DNA from: an uncultured Pelagibacteraceae bacterium
GTDB taxonomy: Bacteria; Pseudomonadota; Alphaproteobacteria; Pelagibacterales; Pelagibacteraceae
Reading direction: 5' to 3'
Assembly: GCA_902609675.1 (NCBI GenBank)
Contig: CACLST010000003.1
Span: 1 to 64,000, forward strand
DNA length: 64,000 bases
Position numbers and translations under genes: made by a program. The notes beneath the pieces were generated by a model, which saw only the letters and a program-made list of their open reading frames with translations, was not told the DNA's origin and made no database searches. This document shows, piece after piece, positions 1 through 9,586 of this stretch. Numbering within the stretch: the first letter of the stretch is position 1; every line of letters begins with the position of its first letter.

Positions 1-900
1 CCAGTCATTATCTAAACCAAAAGCTGCACCTAACTCACCTTCAGCACCAACTAATCTTTTGATTGCAGGATTGTTTGAAGTTTTCATCATGTCAGCATTT
101 GAAGAATTAACACCATATTCCTCTGCTTCGATCATAGTATTTAAAGACCATCTAACTATATCTTCCCAGACTGAATCACCTTGACGTACAACTGGTCCAA
201 GTGGTTCTTTTGAAATAGTTTCAGGTAATACTACGTGATCATCTGGAGCTGACAACTTAGTTCTCTGTGCAGCAAGACCAGATTTATCTGTAGTGTATGT
301 ATCACATCTACCTGCATCATAAGCAGCTACGACTTCATCAGCTTTTTCAAAAACTACTGGCTCGTATGAAATTCCTTTAGAATCAAAGAAGTCTCTCATG
401 TTAAGCTCAGTTGTAGTTCCTAAGTTTGTACAAACTGAAGTTCCATTTTTAAATTCACCCGTAGATGATATTCCTGAACCTTTTCTTACCATGAAACCTT
501 GCCCATCATAAAAGTTCACACCAACAAATGTTAAACCAATGTCAGCATCTCTAGATAGTGTCCAAGTTGTGTTTCTTGATAGAATGTCAATTTCACCTGA
601 AGTAAGTGCAGTAAATCTCTCTTTTGCACTTAAAGGAGTGAACTTAACTTTTGTTGCATCTCCTAATGTAGCGGCTGCAACAGCTCTACATACATCAACA
701 TCTATACCTGTCCAATTTCCAGACTCATCTGCATTTGAAAAACCAGGTAGACCCTGAGAAACACCGCATCTTACGAATCCTCTTTTCTTAGTGTTCTCAA
801 GAGTTTTTGATTTCTTAGCAGCCATTGTTTCTGTTGAAAATGCAAATAGCACAGAAAACATAGCAACTACAGAAGTCAATTGTTTTATTATTTTAAACAT
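1..900 (-). CDS. aapJ: General L-amino-acid ABC transporter periplasmic binding protein (AapJ-like), C-terminus cut by window edge
   Basis: Minus-strand reading from ATG at 900 gives MFKIIKQLTSVVAMFSVLFAFSTETMAAKKSKTLENTKKRGFVRCGVSQGLPGFSNADESGNWTGIDVDVCRAVAAATLGD..., a signal peptide plus AapJ-like SBP family 3 motifs. Open to position 1. Absent from the ORF track because it has no stop in the window. Good SD (agagga) upstream. Confidence 0.9.
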   Translation of the reverse strand, partial: MFKIIKQLTSVVAMFSVLFAFSTETMAAKKSKTLENTKKRGFVRCGVSQGLPGFSNADESGNWTGIDVDVCRAVAAATLGDATKVKFTPLSAKERFTALTSGEIDILSRNTTWTLSRDADIGLTFVGVNFYDGQGFMVRKGSGISSTGEFKNGTSVCTNLGTTTELNMRDFFDSKGISYEPVVFEKADEVVAAYDAGRCDTYTTDKSGLAAQRTKLSAPDDHVVLPETISKEPLGPVVRQGDSVWEDIVRWSLNTMIEAEEYGVNSSNADMMKTSNNPAIKRLVGAEGELGAAFGLDNDW

Positions 901-1030
901 TATTTTCCTCTTTATTTTATTTATTTGTTAACAAATTATCCAAAAAGTAATTTTTGAATGTAATAGTAAAGCAGAAACTTATATAACCATCAATGGTAAA
1001 ATTGCCTTATCAATACTGATGAATTAAAGG

Positions 1031-1107
1031 TGGCGCGCCCTGGAGGATTCGAACCTCCGACCCTCGGTTTAGAAAACCGATGCTCTATCCAGCTGAGCTA
1101 AGGGCGC
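1031..1107 (-). tRNA. tRNA-Arg (anticodon TCT), CCA encoded
   Basis: Reverse complement GCGCCCTTAGCTCAGCTGGATAGAGCATCGGTTTTCTAAACCGAGGGTCGGAGGTTCGAATCCTCCAGGGCGCGCCA. 7-bp acceptor stem, GGTTCGAATCC T-arm, anticodon loop TTTCTAA. Confidence 0.97.
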
Positions 1108-1132
1108 AAAAGAATAATCTTATAATACTAAT

Positions 1133-2542
1133 TTAATTTTTGAAAAGAAATTTTTTAAATAATATTAGTATAGTTAACAGCTCTACTCTGCCTATTATCA
1201 TGAAAATTATTAAATAAATCTTAGTTAAAAAAGAAAGATTATAAAAATCAAAATTTGAAAGTTCAAACATACTTGAATTAACAGTATTCATAATAGTCAA
1301 CAAAGAGAGCTTAAATGAATTTTCAAATTGGATGTCTGAAAGTGTTAAAAAAAGAGTTAACATAGATAAAGAAATAACAAAAATAATTATCGAAAAAAAA
1401 TATTTATTTATATCCGATTTTTCAGTCGTCTCATTTATTAATGTAACTTTGTTTGAATAGATCTGGTTTGGTTTTGTGTGTGATAATAAATTATTTAAAG
1501 AAAATTTTAATAAACTTAAGATCTTTATAACTCTAATACCTGAACTTGTTGAAAAAAAAGAACCTCCAATCACAACCATAATAAAAAAAACAAATATTAA
1601 ATTATTTGGTGTATCATTAAAAGAAATACCAATATTTGAAATACTACTCGAAATTGCTACTAAAATTGTTGGAAAATTATTACTTGAATTTAAAAAAACA
1701 AATGAAAAAGAAATTATAGCTAATAAATAAATTAAAAGATTAAAATCTTCACTCAAAAAATTTAATTTTTTTTTATTAAAAAAAATAAGATTATAAATTA
1801 AAAATAAACTAAAAAAAGATAACAACATAACAAATGATAAGATAATTTTACTTACATCGCTTTCAAACAAATAATCAACTCTATTAACAGGCAGAAAACC
1901 ACCAGATGATATTATCGATAATGATAAATTAAATGCATCAAAAGTTCTTAAATCAATTATCTTAAATAGAATAAATATAATCAAAGTTAATGAGGAATAA
2001 ATTATAACAATTTTAATTGATTGTTTGAAAATTTCATTGTAATTAAAAGATAAATATTCAGTGAATGAATGTTTAAGATTTTTGTCAAAAATATCTATTA
2101 ATAGTAAAATTGAAAAAAGAAAATAAATTCCTCCAATCCACTGAGATGTAGACCTCCATAAGATTAAGCTTTCATCTAATTGTTTTACATTTTCAAAGAT
2201 AGTAAATCCGGTAGAAGTAAAGCCTGATATAGCTTCAAAATATGAATTTAATAAAGTTAAATTTTGTATGCTAAAATAATAAGGTATTGATATTATTAAT
2301 GGAAACAGGAAATAACCAATCAATACGGTAAATATTTTTTCATAAAGAGTAATTTTTTTTGTATTTGTCTTATTAAATAATATTAGAATTACTGCTAAAA
2401 AAAGACTTATAGTTAAAGTATATATATAATTTTCAATATTAAAAAAAATATCAAAATAATTTGAATAAATAATATTCAAAAAAGAAAAAATACTTATCAA
2501 AAATAGAAAAGAACCCAAATAAATAGTGCTAAATTTTGTCAT
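1133..2542 (-). CDS. trkH: TrkH-family potassium uptake membrane subunit
   Basis: 469 aa polytopic protein with the P-loop series SGFTSTGF / SSGGF / SNIGI and C-terminal GRVELLTILILF (compare GRLELLT). Next to trkA. Confidence 0.88.
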   Translation of the reverse strand: MTKFSTIYLGSFLFLISIFSFLNIIYSNYFDIFFNIENYIYTLTISLFLAVILILFNKTNTKKITLYEKIFTVLIGYFLFPLIISIPYYFSIQNLTLLNSYFEAISGFTSTGFTIFENVKQLDESLILWRSTSQWIGGIYFLFSILLLIDIFDKNLKHSFTEYLSFNYNEIFKQSIKIVIIYSSLTLIIFILFKIIDLRTFDAFNLSLSIISSGGFLPVNRVDYLFESDVSKIILSFVMLLSFFSLFLIYNLIFFNKKKLNFLSEDFNLLIYLLAIISFSFVFLNSSNNFPTILVAISSSISNIGISFNDTPNNLIFVFFIMVVIGGSFFSTSSGIRVIKILSLLKFSLNNLLSHTKPNQIYSNKVTLINETTEKSDINKYFFSIIIFVISLSMLTLFLTLSDIQFENSFKLSLLTIMNTVNSSMFELSNFDFYNLSFLTKIYLIIFMIIGRVELLTILILFKKFLFKN

Positions 2543-2549
2543 ATTAAAA

Positions 2550-3923
2550 TTAGACTGAGCTAATTCTAAACATATTTTCTACAATAGGTAATTGATCTCT
2601 TTTGGCTAAAAGAACAACTGTATCATTTTTTTGAAAAACGTAACTTGAACTTGGAATAATAACATTTTCATCTCTTAATATTGCGCCAATTCTAATTTCA
2701 TCAGGTAAATTTGAATCTTTTAATTGCTTGTTTATCAACTCAGAGGTCTCAATAATATCCGCCTCTATTACTTCATATTCACCATTTAAAATTGTATAGG
2801 CGTTTTCAATTGTTCCTTTATGCACATGTTTTAAAATACTTGAAACTGTGTTCATTCTAGGATCAATTAAATCATCAATTTTTAACGAAGATTGTAGTAA
2901 TGAATAATTAGGTTTGTTTATCAAAGCCATAGTTCTTTTATCTTTAGAAAATTTTTCAACTATTACACTTACCATCAAGTTATCTTCATCATCATTAGTT
3001 AATGCCAAGACTGTCTCAACTTCATCAATATTAGCCTCGCTTAAAACATCCTCGTCTAAACCATTACCATTAATCACAATAGTGTCATTAAGTTCATTAG
3101 CTATATATTCTGCTCTAGATTTGTCCTTTTCAATTATCTTAACTCTTGCAGAGTCAAATGATTGTTCAATATTTTTAGCAAGATTAAAACCAATATTTCC
3201 ACCCCCAATAATTAACATTTTATTTGAAATTTTTTCATTATGTCCAAATACAGTCAAAGTTTCTTGCATTTGACTACTGTTAACAACCACATAAGCTTTG
3301 TCATTAAGTTTAAGCTGATCTGTTTTTTTCATTACAAAAAATTTTTCATTCCTAATAACGCCAAGAATGTAGGCATTTAATTTTGGAAATTTTTTTGTAA
3401 GTTCGTTTAAATTTATTCCTTGGATTGAACATTTTTCATCAATTAAAATTTCTAATAATCGAATTTTATTTTCTGCAAAAGGTACGTTATCTAAAGTTCC
3501 AGGTGCTTCCAATTTTCGCTGAATTGATTTTGCAATTTCTATTTCTGGAGAAATAATATTATCTATTGGTAAATTTTCCCTATTAAATAATCCTGAATAT
3601 TTGGGATCAAGATATTCTTGAAACCTTATACGAGCAATTTTTTTTGGAACCTGAAATAAAGAAAAGGCGATTTGACATATTAACATATTTATTTCGTCAT
3701 TTCTGGTTACAGCAATAATCATATCCGCGTCCTTTGTGTTTGCTTTTTCTAGTATTGCTGGGGAGGTTGCCTTTCCAACAATTGCTTTGACGTCCAAAGT
3801 TTCGTTAATTTTTTGGATATCTTCACTTGATTGATCAATCATTGTAATTGAGTGATTTTGCTCAATTAACATTTTTGCAATTGTCGAGCCTACTCTACCT
3901 GCTCCGCAAATAATAATATTCAT
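2550..3923 (-). CDS. trkA: Trk system potassium transporter TrkA (two RCK/TrkA-N plus TrkA-C domains)
   Basis: MNIIICGAGRVGSTIAKMLIEQNHSITMIDQ and a second Rossmann unit MLIIGGGNIGFNLAKNIE. Confidence 0.95.
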   Translation of the reverse strand: MNIIICGAGRVGSTIAKMLIEQNHSITMIDQSSEDIQKINETLDVKAIVGKATSPAILEKANTKDADMIIAVTRNDEINMLICQIAFSLFQVPKKIARIRFQEYLDPKYSGLFNRENLPIDNIISPEIEIAKSIQRKLEAPGTLDNVPFAENKIRLLEILIDEKCSIQGINLNELTKKFPKLNAYILGVIRNEKFFVMKKTDQLKLNDKAYVVVNSSQMQETLTVFGHNEKISNKMLIIGGGNIGFNLAKNIEQSFDSARVKIIEKDKSRAEYIANELNDTIVINGNGLDEDVLSEANIDEVETVLALTNDDEDNLMVSVIVEKFSKDKRTMALINKPNYSLLQSSLKIDDLIDPRMNTVSSILKHVHKGTIENAYTILNGEYEVIEADIIETSELINKQLKDSNLPDEIRIGAILRDENVIIPSSSYVFQKNDTVVLLAKRDQLPIVENMFRISSV

Positions 3924-5278
3924 TAGTTTAGATCTTTCACTCCAAGTAACCTTAGTTTTCTATGTAAGGCCGACCTTTCCATGCCTATAAATTTTGCAGT
4001 CCTAGAAATGTTTCCACTAAATTTTTTTAATTGAGAAACTAAATATTGTTTTTCAAAACTTTCTCTAGCTTCTTTCAATGGAACGGTAAGAGTTTCTGCC
4101 ACAGAAAAGTCATCCTCGATTGACTTGGATAAAGACTCTTTAATTATATTCATTAACCGTTCATTATCATCGCCAGGTGATAAAATGGCTATCCTTTCTA
4201 TTAAATTTCTTAACTCCCTAACATTTCCAGGCCAATCATAATTAAGTAAATAATTATTATCTATAATCTTAAATTTTTTAAAATTGTTTGCCAGACAAAT
4301 ATTTTCTATAAAATAATCTATTAATATTGGAATATCATCAATTCTTTTATTTAACGGATCTATTTTAATATTAAATACATTTAGTCGATGAAATAAATCT
4401 TCTCTAAAGTTACCAAATTTAATTTCTTGTTGAACGTCTTTACTATTTGTGCAGATAATTCTAACATCAACTTTAATATCATGATTGCTATTTATTCTTT
4501 TAAACTTTTGGTCAATTACAACTCTTAAAATCTTTGATTGTGTTTCAAGGGGTATTTCTGTTACTTCGTCAATCAACAAGATGCCTCCAGATGCTTTCTC
4601 AAGAGCGCCGTAAAATATTGAACCATCTTTTCTTTCTTCTCCAAATAATTCTAGCTCATACTTTTTTGCATCTAAAAGTGCACCATTAATAACAACAAAT
4701 GGTCCACCACTCCTCTTTGAATTTTTGTGAATTTTTCTTGAAATTAATTCTTTCCCCGATCCAGTAGGTCCACTTATGAATATTCTACTTTCAGATTTTG
4801 ACAACTTATTTATTTGATCTTTTATTGAGATAATATTAGAACTTTTTCCAACTAATTCAAAGGTATGAAATAGCTTAGTTGTTAAAGTTTTATTTTCTTT
4901 TTTTAGATTGTAATTTTCTACAGCTCTGTTTACAAAATTTAAAAGTCTTTCTTTATCAAATGGCTTTTGAATAAATTCGAATGCACCTGACTTCAAAGAA
5001 TCGACTGCCATTTCGATATTAGCGTGACCAGAAATCATTATTACAGGCAGGTCTGTATTTTTCTTCTTTATGTGATTTAAAAGTACGATACCATCATTAT
5101 CACCCTTATCTAACTTAACATCAATGATTGCCACATCAGGAAGTTTTTTATCAATTTCAGTTAATGCTTGATTGAAATTAGCAGCAAGTCTTGTCTTGTA
5201 ACCAGAATCTTTTATCAATTCATCCAGTATTAATCGTATATCTGCATTATCGTCTATGATTAAAATTTCTGCTGACAT
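3923..5278 (-). CDS. ntrX: NtrX-type response regulator (REC, AAA+, Fis-type HTH)
   Basis: REC motif IIDDNADIRLILDELI...VAIIDVKL; Walker A SGPTGSGKE; C-terminal HTH GNISRTAKFIGMERSALHRKLRLLG; adjacent to ntrY. Confidence 0.93.
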   Translation of the reverse strand: MSAEILIIDDNADIRLILDELIKDSGYKTRLAANFNQALTEIDKKLPDVAIIDVKLDKGDNDGIVLLNHIKKKNTDLPVIMISGHANIEMAVDSLKSGAFEFIQKPFDKERLLNFVNRAVENYNLKKENKTLTTKLFHTFELVGKSSNIISIKDQINKLSKSESRIFISGPTGSGKELISRKIHKNSKRSGGPFVVINGALLDAKKYELELFGEERKDGSIFYGALEKASGGILLIDEVTEIPLETQSKILRVVIDQKFKRINSNHDIKVDVRIICTNSKDVQQEIKFGNFREDLFHRLNVFNIKIDPLNKRIDDIPILIDYFIENICLANNFKKFKIIDNNYLLNYDWPGNVRELRNLIERIAILSPGDDNERLMNIIKESLSKSIEDDFSVAETLTVPLKEARESFEKQYLVSQLKKFSGNISRTAKFIGMERSALHRKLRLLGVKDLN

Positions 5279-7056
5279 TATTTTTTGTATGGAAATATAA
5301 TTCGAATTTTCGCACCCATTTTATGATTTAAAAATTTAATTGATCCCTCATGGTCACTTATAATTTTATCTACAATCGATAATCCTAATCCTGTTCCTTT
5401 TTCTTTTGTTGTAAAATATGGTTTAATTATATCTTTGGTTTTTTTATTTTTAAATCCCGTTCCAGTATCGATGATATTAATGTTTATATAGTCTCTTATT
5501 TGTCTGATTTCTATATCAATATTTTTGTTTGTTTTACTATCTTTTAAAGCTTTTTCTTGGATACTTTCAACAGAATTTTTTATTAAATTAAAAAATAATC
5601 GATTTAGCTGCTCATTATCAAATTTTAAAATCGCATCCTTAGATAAATGGTTAATCAACCTTATGTTAACTGAGCTATCAAATTTATTTACTAATTTAAC
5701 GTTCTCTTTAATAACGATATTCAGGTTGTTTGATTTAAATAATGGTTTTGGCATTCTAGCAAAATCAGAAAATTCATTTACTAAATTTTCAATTTGTTTT
5801 ATTTGCTTAAGTATAGTTTTTAGATTATTTAAATATTTTTCCTGTTTTTCATTTTCAATGTTTGGTAAATATTTAGTTCTAAGATTATCAATAGTTAATT
5901 GAATTGGTGTCAATGGGTTTTTAATCTCATGAGCTAATTTTCGAGCAACATTTTCCCATGCCTCATGTCTTTCATTGGTTAGTAGTTTTTCTTGCTGATT
6001 TTTTAACCTATCTATCATTGAATTAAAATTTTTATTAAGTCTTTCCATTTCAATGTCAGCTTTTAAATCTGGTACCTTTGTATCTAGGTTGCCTTTTCCA
6101 ATGCTTTCTGATGCAGTTATCAGATTGTTTATAGATATAAAAAAACGGGACGAAAATCTTATGGCAATGGTAATTGATAAAAATAATAACAGGGTAACTA
6201 GAGTGATATAAATTATTGCAAAAGATATTCTTATACCTAAATTTTGATTTTCAACTGTATAATAAAAATTTATAGCTTCTTCTGATTTTATTAAATAATT
6301 TGAAATATTTTTATCAATAAATTTAATTACATATAAAAAGGTGTCTTCGTAATTTGTGAGTCTAACAACTGCTGCAGATTTATTTTCAAAAGTATTTGTA
6401 ATTTTAAGAGGTCTATCGTCATTTAAAACCATTTTCATAGCCCTATCCTCAATTTTTTTATAGGGCGAATCTGCTGCTGATATAATTAAATTGCCTTCGC
6501 CATTAATTAAATGAAGTTGGTCTATATCTCTTAAATATCTTTGAGTATTTATTATTAATTGGAATCTATCAGGGTTTGATTTGTATAATTCGGAATACTT
6601 ATTTAAATCAAAAGCAATTAAAACAATCTCAGACTCAATTTTATTTCTTTTCTCATCAACATAATTTTTCGCAATTTCATAAGAATTATTTACTGCTGTA
6701 GTTATTTTTTTATTAAAATACTTATCCAATGCAAATGAAAATATAAACAATGAAAATATAGCAATTAGCAATGAAGGTATTAAAGTAAAAAGTGCAAATG
6801 AAATAATATATTTTCTATTAGCGACTGAACCTCTTACATTAATGTTATTTTTAATTGAATTCTTGATGTCAATAAAGATTAATACAAAAAATATTATCAC
6901 TAAAATAATGTTTGAAATCAAAAGAATTTCAAGATTGTCTTCATTGAGTTTGATGAAACTTTTGTCAATAAAAGTTAAAAATGTTATAAAAGCCAATGAA
7001 ATAGTTAATATAAATATAACTATGATAAACAAATTTCTTTTTAACAAAGCAAACAT
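5278..7056 (-). CDS. ntrY: NtrY-type membrane sensor histidine kinase
   Basis: N-terminal TM segments, HAMP region, H-box RKLAHEIKNPLTPIQLTIDNLR, G-box KGTGLGLSIVDKII. Confidence 0.93.
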   Translation of the reverse strand: MFALLKRNLFIIVIFILTISLAFITFLTFIDKSFIKLNEDNLEILLISNIILVIIFFVLIFIDIKNSIKNNINVRGSVANRKYIISFALFTLIPSLLIAIFSLFIFSFALDKYFNKKITTAVNNSYEIAKNYVDEKRNKIESEIVLIAFDLNKYSELYKSNPDRFQLIINTQRYLRDIDQLHLINGEGNLIISAADSPYKKIEDRAMKMVLNDDRPLKITNTFENKSAAVVRLTNYEDTFLYVIKFIDKNISNYLIKSEEAINFYYTVENQNLGIRISFAIIYITLVTLLLFLSITIAIRFSSRFFISINNLITASESIGKGNLDTKVPDLKADIEMERLNKNFNSMIDRLKNQQEKLLTNERHEAWENVARKLAHEIKNPLTPIQLTIDNLRTKYLPNIENEKQEKYLNNLKTILKQIKQIENLVNEFSDFARMPKPLFKSNNLNIVIKENVKLVNKFDSSVNIRLINHLSKDAILKFDNEQLNRLFFNLIKNSVESIQEKALKDSKTNKNIDIEIRQIRDYININIIDTGTGFKNKKTKDIIKPYFTTKEKGTGLGLSIVDKIISDHEGSIKFLNHKMGAKIRIIFPYKK

Positions 7057-7093
7057 AATTTAAGAATATATTACAAAAAATTTTATAATAATC

Positions 7094-8200
7094 ATGAGTA
7101 ATTGTTTTATACTACTAGCTGCAGGTAAAGGTAAGAGATTTAAATCAAAAAATCCTAAACAATTTATAAATTATATAAATAAGCCCTTATTTATGCACTC
7201 AGTTGATAAAGCGCTTAAATCAAAATTATTTAAATCAATACTAATTGTATCAAATATTCCTATTAAAAATTTCAAAGACAAATCTATAAAAGTCATTAAA
7301 GGCGGCAAGGAAAGATATCAATCATCACAAAAAGCATTAGATTTTTTAAAAAATAAAAAAATAAAAAATGTTTTTATTCATGATGCTGCACGGCCTAATT
7401 TTTCAATTAAATTACTAAAAAAACTTTATGAAAATCTTAAAAATAATAAGGCCGTTATACCATTCATTAAAACCAAAAACTCAGTAAAGTACAAAAATAG
7501 AAATAAATTACAAAATTTAGATAGAGATAAACTAATATTTACTCAAACCCCTCAATGTTTTGATTATAAAACAATCTATAAATTATCAAAATTAAATAAG
7601 CATTTAATTACTGATGAAGCTTCGTTATTTTTAAATTATAATAAAAAAATTAAATTCATCAAAGGTGAAGAAAATAATTTTAAATTAACTACAAAATCAG
7701 ATTTGGGAAAGTTAACTATTAAGAGTTTGTATGGTATTGGATTTGATATTCACAGATTAATTAAAAATAAAAAATTGTATCTTGGAGGTTTAAAAATTCC
7801 ATTTCACTCTGGTTTACAAGGTCACTCTGATGGTGATGTTGTGCTTCACGCAATAATAGATGGATTACTTGGCGCTATGAGAAAAATGGATATTGGAACT
7901 CTTTACCCAAGTAACAAGAAAAGATATAAAAATATAAGATCACGTAATATGCTGTCTCCTATTTTGAAAAAATTGTATGAAGACGGATATTCTATAAATA
8001 ATATTGATATAAATTTAATTAGTCAAAGACCTAAAGTTTCAAAATATAGGGAAAAAATTATAAGATCTTTGTCTGATTTACTCAATGTAAAAAAAGATCA
8101 AATTAATCTAAAAGGCAAAACAGTTGAAAAACTGGGCTTGATTGGAAAAGAAGAAGCTATTGCATGTGAAGCAATAGTCTCATTAAATTATTATGCTTAA
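7094..8200 (+). CDS. ispDF: Bifunctional IspD/IspF (MEP cytidylyltransferase / MEcPP synthase)
   Basis: N-terminal LLAAGKGKRFKSKNPKQF...IHDAARP (IspD); C-terminal IGFDIHRL...GHSDGDVVLHAIIDGLLGA (IspF). Confidence 0.95.
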   Translation: MSNCFILLAAGKGKRFKSKNPKQFINYINKPLFMHSVDKALKSKLFKSILIVSNIPIKNFKDKSIKVIKGGKERYQSSQKALDFLKNKKIKNVFIHDAARPNFSIKLLKKLYENLKNNKAVIPFIKTKNSVKYKNRNKLQNLDRDKLIFTQTPQCFDYKTIYKLSKLNKHLITDEASLFLNYNKKIKFIKGEENNFKLTTKSDLGKLTIKSLYGIGFDIHRLIKNKKLYLGGLKIPFHSGLQGHSDGDVVLHAIIDGLLGAMRKMDIGTLYPSNKKRYKNIRSRNMLSPILKKLYEDGYSINNIDINLISQRPKVSKYREKIIRSLSDLLNVKKDQINLKGKTVEKLGLIGKEEAIACEAIVSLNYYA

Positions 8201-8687
8201 AAAAATAAATTCTTTATTTGTTACAATGTTTGGCGTTGGAAAATTACCAAGAATACCTGGCAGCTATGCTTCTTTAGTTACTGTTATCATTTTATATATA
8301 TTATTTCATATTTTTTCAGTACCTGCTGATGCTTTTTTGTTTTTATTAGTAGGTATTTTTATAATTTCACTTTTTGCAGTAAATTTATTTATTAAAGATT
8401 TAACCAATAAAGATCCAAAAGAGGTTGTTATTGATGAGTTTATTGGTCAATCAATACCAATTTGCCTTTATGAAATTGCCCATAAAGAACCAGCAAACCC
8501 AGCAAGGGTGCTGACATTCTATTTTATAATGTTCGTTCTTTTTAGAATTTTTGATATCGCAAAACCTTACCCTGTAAGTTATTACGATAAAAACTTTAAA
8601 AATAGTTTTGGTGTTATAATGGATGATGTTTGTGCTGGATTATATGTAGTAGCAATTCTCGTCTTTTATATGATTATTACCTCATGA
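8193..8687 (+). CDS. pgpA: Phosphatidylglycerophosphatase A
   Basis: GVGKLPRIPGSYASLVTV, VIDEFIGQSIPI, FRIFDIAKPYPVSYYD, GVIMDDVCAGLYV. Confidence 0.92.
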   Translation: MLKKINSLFVTMFGVGKLPRIPGSYASLVTVIILYILFHIFSVPADAFLFLLVGIFIISLFAVNLFIKDLTNKDPKEVVIDEFIGQSIPICLYEIAHKEPANPARVLTFYFIMFVLFRIFDIAKPYPVSYYDKNFKNSFGVIMDDVCAGLYVVAILVFYMIITS

Positions 8688-9154
8688 GTAATTTATCATT
8701 AGAAATTGTAAAGTTACTAACAAAAAAAAAACTAACTGTATCATTTGCGGAGTCCTGCACTGGAGGACTTTTAGCAAGTTCAATTACATCTATTAGCGGG
8801 TCGTCTAAAGTATTTAATATGGGGCTAGTGACTTATTCTAATAATGCAAAAGTAAGATTGCTCAAAGTTCCTAAAGAAACTATTAAGAAGTATGGAGCAG
8901 TTAGCTATGAAACCTGTCTATCTATGATTAAAAATTTAAGTAAAATTAGTAAATCAAATATAGCAATCTCAATTACTGGTGTGGCAGGACCAAAAGGAGG
9001 CACTAAAGAGAAACCAGTTGGGTTAGTTTATATAGGTCTTAAAAAAGGAAGCAAAACTATCATAAAGAAAAACTTATTTAAAAGTAAAAAAAGAATTACA
9101 ATTCAAAAAGCAACAGTCAACCAAGCTCTTAAAATGATTTTGAGTATATTATAA
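8684..9154 (+). CDS. CinA C-terminal domain / PncC-type nicotinamide-nucleotide amidohydrolase
   Basis: MSNLSLEIVKLLTKKKLTVSFAESCTGGLLASSITSISGSS...ITGVAGPKGGTKEKPVGLVYIG. Start set to the ATG at 8684 (ATGA overlap with pgpA), not the track start at 8630. Confidence 0.9.
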   Translation: MSNLSLEIVKLLTKKKLTVSFAESCTGGLLASSITSISGSSKVFNMGLVTYSNNAKVRLLKVPKETIKKYGAVSYETCLSMIKNLSKISKSNIAISITGVAGPKGGTKEKPVGLVYIGLKKGSKTIIKKNLFKSKKRITIQKATVNQALKMILSIL

Positions 9155-9586
9155 ACTTTCAGCTCTTTTCTGAAATGCATCAGCTATTTTTTCAAGACCA
9201 AATTGAAATGACTTGGTCATTAAAATATTCAAAAATTTATTTTTAATTTCAAAATCAACATCAAAAGTCACTTCTGTTAAATCTCCTTGCTCCTGAAATT
9301 TCCAATTATTTTCTAAATAATTTAAAGGACCGTCAATATTTGTTACAAAAATTGAGTCATCTTTTTTATTGAATTTAACATCGCTTTTATAGGTGTCTAC
9401 AAAAGGTCCTTTTCCTATTGTTAAATCGGCAACAATAAGTGTTAGATCTCCTTTTTGTTTTCTTTCATAAACTTTTGAACCTTGGCAGAATGGAACAAAT
9501 TCAGGGTATTTTTCAATATCTAAAACGAACTCTATAAGTTTGTCTTTTCTGTTATCAATTAATCTCTTAACTGACGCTTTTGGCAT
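9149..9586 (-). CDS. COQ10/RatA-like START-family (ubiquinone-binding / SRPBCC) protein
   Basis: VLDIEKYPEFVPFCQGSKVYER...LTIGKGPFVDTYKSDV; located next to lipA as in other Alphaproteobacteria. Confidence 0.85.
   Translation of the reverse strand: MPKASVKRLIDNRKDKLIEFVLDIEKYPEFVPFCQGSKVYERKQKGDLTLIVADLTIGKGPFVDTYKSDVKFNKKDDSIFVTNIDGPLNYLENNWKFQEQGDLTEVTFDVDFEIKNKFLNILMTKSFQFGLEKIADAFQKRAESL

Noticed and set aside
539-757. 72-aa plus ORF
   Set aside because: Antisense to the aapJ coding frame, with no RBS or family signal.
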